This document shows, piece by piece, positions 57,908 to 64,000 of a DNA stretch of 64,000 nt (its first letter is position 1; each line of letters opens with the position of its first letter). The notes beneath the pieces were generated by a model. The model worked only from the letters and a program-made list of their open reading frames with translations. It did no database searches and was not told where the DNA came from. Location of the stretch: contig MU008158.1 in assembly GCA_010909165.1 (NCBI GenBank), forward strand, positions 2,319,478-2,383,477, read 5' to 3'. Origin of the DNA: Anthoceros angustus (taxonomy: Eukaryota > Streptophyta > Anthocerotopsida > Anthocerotales > Anthocerotaceae). Both the position numbers and the translations under genes were made by a program.

Positions 57908-60050
57908 TCGTCTCCGCTCTTGCTCGGGAAAGGGGGCAAGTTTAGGTTGGGCGGCAGAGGGATGCGCGACGGCTAAGGTCCACAAGTACTCTCGTATATA
58001 TGCAGGACGACCACGCCTTCGTCCCCCTTGCCATTGAGACTCACGGAGCCATGGGCAAGGATTTCTCTAGGTTCGTCAAGGCCTGCGCCAACGCTTATCA
58101 TGGCCGCAAGAATGGGGTTGGCCTCCCCCTTTCTTGTATTATTGCTCTCTTCCGGCATAGGGTTTCCATCTCTCGCAAAGGCGTTGTGGCGCGCATTGTA
58201 TGCAGAATAATGAGCGTGGCGTGGGCTCCTTGACACCGGTGGTAAGTAGGCCTTTTCATATCCCTGACCATGAAGTTCTTCGGGCGGTTGGTAGTTTTGA
58301 AATGCATGATCGTGAGGGCTAGTCCCCCTGGCATGGTGCCCTTCATTGGATTTTTCCCCCTTTGTTTTTGGGGTGGATGGGTTTTTCCCATCTCTTTTTT
58401 ATAATAAAGTCTTCTTTTCCTTGGGAATATCACATAATCCTTTTCAAGAATTAACCTAGCAATCCCCTCTGAATTCTTGAAGTACTTTGTCAAGACCATA
58501 TATTGCCTTGCACACAAAACTTCTTAGATGTCATTCTTTTTCTAATCACAACTTAACTCACAAAATTAACTTAATTTAACTAGCGTAATTAGCTTAGCTA
58601 CAGATAATGCTAAGGAAGCCTCCAATCAGGTTATTCTTCTAACTCACCCTATGTTGCATTAACTTGAACTTGAACTTGAACTTGAGGCTTATCATAGCGT
58701 ATGTGAGCTTCTTCTACTTGCTAACGAGTAGTAGCAAATAAGGAGAACGAACATCTTGGCTCCCAAGTCAACCTAAAGAGAGGTCACACATTGTTGATAT
58801 AGATCTAGAGCCAACTATGACTTGCATATGTTGGGCAAAGTAGAGGCTCCCTTCAAGAGAGGGATACACCAGGTGCTCTTGATCCTAGGTCTGAAGGATG
58901 AGAAGTAGATCTTCATGTAAATTTTCCGTCTCTTCCTGCACATTGCTTTTTAGATAGTGTATAGATTAGGTGTTTACATTCAACTTAATTTATAGGACTC
59001 GGAAGAACCTTATAACAGCGGAGATAAACTACTAAGAGGCCCCATCCAGCTTTGCAACAGTGACCCATTGCAGGCAAGAACCATATATTAGGCAGCCACT
59101 AAGGGCTTGATAACATCAGCCATTTCTGTGGGCTAGACAACATATATCGTATTTCAAGTAGTCTTGAAGGGCTTCACAGCAGCCGAAGAGGCTACTTACA
59201 TAAGGCTAGTGTAAGCAGCTGAAGAGGCTGCCTACATGAGGCTTTTGTAAGACCCCTTGAGTAAAACCCCTTGGCCGAAGCTTTCAAGGTATGAGTAAAG
59301 CGCCTTGGCCAAAGCTTCAAAGGAGGTCAAGGCAGGGAGGAAGACTATGTGCTAACATGAATCTGCGACATGATCAATGAACTATCTTTGTCCGGCTCCA
59401 TTGCAATATTTGTCACCTTTCTCTACTATACTTGCAGACTAGCTCTTTGATTGGATTTGACTAGATAAATGATTGTGGTCTTCATCACCTGGGTAGTCTT
59501 ATGAGAGGGTTTTAAGACAATCCTAGCCCTCACCCTAGCTCTAGCCTTAGCCCTAACCCAAGGGGTGACCTATTTAAGGCTATGTTAGTTTTTCTTGAGA
59601 TGATTTTTATTAAAGTTCTAACACAAAAAAAAACATATTATGTTACTTTGGGATGGTAGAACATGTCACCTAGTAGTCTCGAAATTATATGCCTCGTGCC
59701 TCCCTGTGTTCTAAACAGTTGTATCGATTAGAAGCAAGCCAATATATGATCGTGATACAAATTATCATCTAGAACGAGCAACAAGTCATAACATATACGT
59801 GCATAGGTTAATCTGACACATATATGGCATTGTATAAAGTGAGAGCACTGAAAAATATAAAATAAACCTCAACTCTATAATAGAGTTAGGACACGTATGC
59901 ATGTATAAAATCATTGGACACGGATATGGTATTGTGCAAAGTGGGGACAATAAGATTAGAAACATGGAAAATGAGGACTACATATAGAGTTATGACATGT
60001 TAGAACCATGAAAAATATAAAAGAAATCAAATGCCAACAACTTTGAATTA
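57908..60050. other. Long intergenic stretch
   Basis: No supported gene. Small features: a (cttgaa)n run at about 58667-58683; imperfect direct repeats at 59160-59330 ('agccgaagaggct', 'ccttggccgaagctt'); and a degenerate ccctaa-like run at 59519-59562. Confidence 0.5.
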
Positions 60051-60057
60051 GATGAAA

Positions 60058-60245
60058 AATGAGATTTGAATCCCCTCCTATTGAAATAATTTATGTCAGA
60101 AGTGGGATTTGAACCCATGAATTAAGTTAGAAGTGAGATTAGAATGCATAAATTATGTTTGAGGTGGGATTTGAACCCATGAATTATGTGAGATGTGAAA
60201 TTTGAACCCGTGAAATTATGTGAGAAGTGGGATTTGAACCCATGC
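60058..60245. repeat. ~30-bp tandem repeat built on a tRNA T-arm word
   Basis: About five or six units of 'agtgggatttgaacccatga' plus 'attatgtgag' lie at ~30-bp spacing. The word is the reverse complement of a tRNA T-arm (B-box, GGTTCAAATCCC), and the tRNA-like sequence at 60340 begins with the same word. The array probably grew from such an element. Confidence 0.8.
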
Positions 60246-60339
60246 CCTTGAAATCTCATGCCCTCTTCAAATAACAAGAGCTTTCAATTATATCAAAAAT
60301 AAGATTTGAGTTGATGTATGAATTCAATATATGCCTAAA

Positions 60340-60415
60340 GTGGGATTTGAACCCACGCCCACCTATGCTCCCATTCGGGGGCTAGAACTGAAGTCTGACT
60401 CGTAGTAAGACCATG
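60340..60415 (-). pseudogene. tRNA-Leu-derived sequence A
   Basis: Read on the minus strand, the 3' end 'GGTTCAAATCCCAC' is a good T-arm, preceded by a long variable arm and an anticodon-arm-like 'GACTTCAGTTCTAG'. The D-arm/A-box is degenerate. The order fits a class II (leucine) tRNA, but stems do not pair well. Likely a SINE head or pseudogene. Confidence 0.55.
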
Positions 60416-61146
60416 GCGCGCTGTGAGGCAGCATAACTGTACATGGCCACAATAGGTCATAGCTCAAGTCAGATCTGTGAAGCACTGATATTCACGGTTC
60501 AAGTAAGCCTCCAAAATAGGCTTATCACTTAAACAAATATTTAACAAGCTTGCAAAATATGCTTATCGGCTGACTACCAAAGCAGCAAAATCCTAATCCC
60601 ACAAACAGCCGCCTGTGAAAAGTGATCCCAGCCACTTGGGATGCTGGCCGCAACTAACAAGATGCGAGGAAAGAGGACAAGATATGGAACAAGTATGTTT
60701 GTCTTTATTTTCAACAAGATAATCTATTAGACAACATCTGCAAATCCAAATTCTACTTGCCACCAGGCCCTACATATATAGCTTCAGGCTGCTCTTTATC
60801 TCGCTACCGCATTTCCTTTATCTCGATATCAGCCTGCTAGATAATATTTATAGTCTCTTGAATATCTATTCTATAAATATTCCTTGTCCCTTTTATATTA
60901 GTCCTAATACTCTAAGACTAATATCTATGGTTAAATCCTTATGTCCATGCCCATCCATACGCCACATCCATACATCCATCCACATGCCACATGACATACA
61001 TCTATCACATGCACATACACATGGCATGCACCCCTGGCATCATCCATCATGCCGTCCTAACTATGTACACACCCTACAACTTTATTATGTACAACTCTAT
61101 TATGTACAGAGCCTCTTTTGAGTCTATGCCATGACAACTACTTGGC
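60416..61146. other. Spacer between tRNA-like sequences
   Basis: No gene. 60930-61030 is a (cat/cac)-rich simple-sequence stretch; 61080-61105 has two copies of 'ctctattatgtaca'-like words. Confidence 0.5.
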
Positions 61147-61233
61147 CGTGGGATTTGAACACACGCCCACCCATTCCCCCTTACGGAGACTAGAACTTGA
61201 GTTTGACTCCTTGTAAGACCACTTGACCATCCC
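61147..61233 (-). pseudogene. tRNA-Leu(CAA)-derived sequence B
   Basis: On the minus strand it follows plant nuclear tRNA-Leu(CAA) almost along its length. There is an A-box 'TGGTCAAGTGG', an anticodon region 'AACTCAAGTTCTAG' with CAA in the loop, a variable arm 'CTCCGTAAGG', and a B-box 'GTTCAAATCCC'. The anticodon stem is damaged and extra bases sit before the T-arm, so it is not a functional tRNA. Both internal Pol III promoter boxes remain. Two further anticodon-arm fragments lie at 61234-61310. Confidence 0.65.
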
Positions 61234-62600
61234 ACAACCCTTTCGGGAGCTAGAACTTGAGCTTGACTCCTTGTAAGACAGAACTTGAGTCTAACTCCTT
61301 GTAAGACCACTCATGCATCCTGACTAGTTAAAATATCTATCTTGATCTCTAGCTAGTATATGTTTTAGACCCCACGTATTCTTACATGTAAGCGGAAAGC
61401 CAACCACAATACTTAAGTTGCTGATGAGTAGATTTTGGGTTAAGATAAATCCTAACTGAGTCAACTTAATTTAATCATAATTATATATAGACATAATATA
61501 TATATGTATTTATATAAAATAAAATTAATATGAATCTCTATTGAATCAATCACTGATTATTCATTATTATTTGTGGATTTCCATGTAATAAATAGTAAAT
61601 AAGAATAATAAAAATAAAACATAAGACTAAAAACAGTTCTAAATAACCGATAACCGAATTGCCGAATAACCGATACACATTGAACTGCTGGATTGGTCAT
61701 GGCAATGTAAAGCTTTGGCTTCCAAGCCTAATAAAAGACGAAGTGAGGGGACATCCTGGGTAACGCGTTTTCCACGCCGCAAGCATCTTTCTTGTCGTGT
61801 GCAGGCCTCGGCTTGTGCTGCGTTTCTCAGCTGTGAGCACATGAGCTCATTTTCGCGTGGGGGTGGTTATGAGGTTATTACAACAGCTTGCTAATCTCAT
61901 CGTGCCGGAGGTGGAGGGAAGGGGGAAGCATGGCGGGGGCCACGGAAAATAGGGCGATCGGAACGAGTGCCATATGGCAGACTAAGCGGGCCGGGCTTTT
62001 TTTTGGGCTTACGCTACACGACGTGAGATAAGGCCAGACTCGTCACCCCCGGATCTCTCTTCAGGTGAGTACCTCCCTCCGGTCCAGGACTCCAGATGGC
62101 CGCAGAGCGAACGGCGAACACTGTGGGAGCCTCGTGGGGCAAAGCTTGCGGGCATGCAACAAGGAAGCCGTGCGGAAGTTTCCGTTTCCGTTTCCAGTAT
62201 CATAACTCCCCAAGGCCAGCTAAAAGCTCTCGGGTGCCAGCTCTAAATGTCCTGTCGCCCCCGCACCGCACCACGCCTCCCAACGGACGCGAATGAAACC
62301 CCCGGGTGCGTAGGAAACGCGCTGGTGGTGCTGGAGGAGGAGAAGCAAGAGATGTGGCCAGTGTTAGTGAGGAGTCGGGACAAACGGTGGTGGGTGGCTT
62401 TGGTACAGCCGGCGGACGGTTGAGTAGGTACAAGGTGTTTACATTTTGTAACAGAGTGCGGCTCTCAGACAGCAAAAGTTGCAGGTCGGATTCACCCACA
62501 GCGGGATAGGCCAGGCTAGGCTGTTGCTGAGGCCGATGGGCGATTCATGCGGGTAACGGTCACAGCCCTGCGAAGGAAGAGGTAGGTACTGTAGTTGCAG
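61234..62600. other. Spacer, AT-rich then GC-richer
   Basis: 61234-61310 has partial tRNA-Leu-like fragments ('ctagaacttga..gactccttgtaagac' twice). 61440-61630 is AT-rich. From 61860 the composition resembles the gene-bearing regions, but I cannot support a gene. Confidence 0.5.
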
Positions 62601-63739
62601 CCTTGCAGGCCGGATGCCTCCACTGTGGGACACGTTCCATTTCTTAATGCGAGTCCCCCGCCTGCCTGCTCTCTCTTGCTGGCAGCCTGGGCAGGTATTG
62701 TGGGTCGTCTTGCTGGGCTGCTCCTCCCCGCCCAGTGGCCTCCGCACGCGGCTCTGTCCTCAGGCGCCTCAGTTCCCTTGCGTTCTCCGCTGCCGCCGTA
62801 TCCCGGTTTGTGGGTCGCTCAGCCGGGGTGCAATTCGCCTCATTCTCCCCCGCACAGCGTGTCTCTCCTCATTTCCGCCTTCTGTTCTTCGGGATCTGCG
62901 TGCGCTGCGAGCCAGCTCGATCCCCACAGGCGGAGCTCTGTCCGCCGGTTGCGGCAATTGGGCTGCGCTGTGCCGTGGTGGGCGGTCCCGGAGCTGAAGT
63001 GTTGCGGCGCGGAGTCAGGCCCAGGATTTCCTCACCTGCCAGGCTGCGGGAGATCGCGACAACAGTACGATCCTGGCTCATCTGGAGATACCGCCCGATT
63101 GCGGATGAGGAGGTGGGTCGATTTGAAGATCGGGCCCCGGGAAGCAGTCTGAGACTGTGTTCAGCGGCGGTTGGAATTTTCCCGATGGATTCGCAGCAGC
63201 GGAATGGACCCGCTCGGATTTGCGCGGAAGCGGGAGGCGGGCGTCTTTGAGAGGATGGTCTTTCGGGGGCAGACAAGCTTCAGAGTACAGCTCTACCTGC
63301 TGTGGATGGAAGTTTTCCGGACCAGATCAATCGAGCGCCACACGCCCCAAATTCAATGCACCACTCCTGTGCGCACGAGGAGAGGACGTTAGCAGGGATC
63401 GGGTTCGATCGTTTGTAGGCTCGAGGTAGAAGCGTGGATTTTGGGGAGCGCCCTCTGCTCTTTTGAGGAGGCCCGCTTCATCTGCAATCGTTGCTGGAGA
63501 TGAATGCTTCAGTACCAGATGGATTGGAAGGATGAGGTGACTTGGTGACTTGGCGCCCTTCCGATTGGAAACTTGTGCCGGACAGATCCCCGACAGATTT
63601 TATGAACACGTGTCCAGGATCTGTGTGGAAAATCTGGAGAAATAGCTTTGATCAGCGGCTCTAGCACAGGTGCTCCATCTTGAGGGCAACAGAGGACAGG
63701 GGACTGCAGGCAACACAGGAGGAGCACCAAGTGCGCAGA
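62601..63739 (+). other. Probable leader/promoter region of the LRR gene
   Basis: Several overlapping frames are open on both strands, but none shows a domain. Given the signal-peptide start at 63740, this is most likely promoter and 5' untranslated sequence, CT-rich in part. Confidence 0.4.
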
Positions 63740-64000
63740 ATGTCTGCATGGAAGCCGTCTGCGGTGGCCTCCTCCTTCATCATTCTACTTCTTGTATCAG
63801 GGCCCATGCCAAGCTGTGCAGCTCCCAACTTCACAGTCTCGCCGGATGGTACTGATTTTGGCCTCTCGCTTTTCGGTTGGAATGTCCAGTCATGTGCGTC
63901 TGACAGCTCGGTTTTCTTTGTCTTCAGAGGCTCCGCTGCTGGCATTCAAGAGTTCTATTCAGCAGGACCCATTTGGCGCACTGGACGACTGGGTTCCCGG
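63740..64000 (+). CDS. LRR protein (probably receptor-like kinase), 5' end
   Basis: Exon 1 (63740-63848) starts 'MSAWKPSAVASSFIILLLVS', a typical secretory signal peptide with cleavage likely near 'PSCAAP'. A 79-bp intron (GTACTG...CTTCAG) joins it in phase 1 to exon 2 at 63928. Exon 2 opens with 'EAPLLAFKSSIQQDPFGAL' and 'DDWVPG'. This is the LRRNT_2 cap that precedes leucine-rich repeats in plant receptor-like kinases and receptor-like proteins. The gene runs off the right edge, so repeats, transmembrane segment and kinase cannot be seen. Without splicing the frame reads on but loses the LRRNT signature, which supports the intron. Confidence 0.75.
   Translation, partial: MSAWKPSAVASSFIILLLVSGPMPSCAAPNFTVSPDGTDFGLSLFGWNVQSCASDSSVFFVFRGSAAGIQEFYSAGPIWRTGRLGSR

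Noticed and set aside
60058-60245. CRISPR-like array of ~30-bp repeats
   Set aside because: Units are contiguous without unique spacers, and the genome is plant nuclear; it is a simple tandem repeat.
61147-61233. A functional tRNA-Leu gene
   Set aside because: The anticodon stem does not pair properly and extra bases disturb the variable arm and T-arm region.

Overview
The window is nuclear DNA of a green plant (streptophyte). Genes have short GT-AG introns, mostly about 80-150 bp. The families are plant or general eukaryotic: an XS-domain protein, DUF674 proteins, an A20/AN1 stress-associated protein, an Lsi2-like transporter, TAF12, the AP-3 mu subunit and an LRR protein. A plastid-targeted glutamine synthetase of the bacterial-like GSIIB type argues against a flowering plant and fits a bryophyte, lycophyte or streptophyte alga. 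The species cannot be named from the sequence.

Layout. (1) 0.07-2.0 kb, minus strand: a four-exon XS-domain/coiled-coil gene of the SGS3/FDM type. (2) About 2.4-31.6 kb: a repeat and transposon island. It holds GC-rich minisatellites (2.9-3.5, 19.0-19.6 and 28.4-30.1 kb), a minus-strand ParB-like plus DNA methyltransferase-like gene (4.9-7.5 kb), a plus-strand DUF7869-type transposase (about 12.7-16.06 kb), a 3.2-3.3 kb tandem duplication spanning the shared 5' region of these two genes (7.5-14.0 kb), about 9 kb of frame-broken, mostly minus-strand coding-like sequence (16.1-25.0 kb), and a ~290-bp satellite (25.35-27.05 kb). Many reading frames here break at CpG-rich spots, and the two duplicate copies break in different places. 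(3) 32.3-44.0 kb: a segmental duplication of the order [DUF674 pseudogene - intact DUF674 gene - Lsi2-like transporter]. The first transporter copy is reduced to a 450-bp fragment. (4) 45.6-56.6 kb: a normal gene-dense stretch with AP-3 mu (minus), TAF12 (plus), an A20/AN1 protein (minus) and plastid GSIIB (minus). I could reconstruct nearly every exon of these with consistent phases. (5) 57-62 kb: AT-rich intergenic DNA with small tandem repeats and tRNA-Leu-derived sequences. (6) 63.74 kb to the edge: the signal peptide and first LRR N-terminal residues of an LRR protein, probably receptor-like.

The housekeeping genes have no obvious shared pathway. In the island, the methyltransferase-like gene and the transposase lie head to head and look like cargo and mobility genes of one large DNA transposon. 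The boundaries of that element remain a hypothesis.
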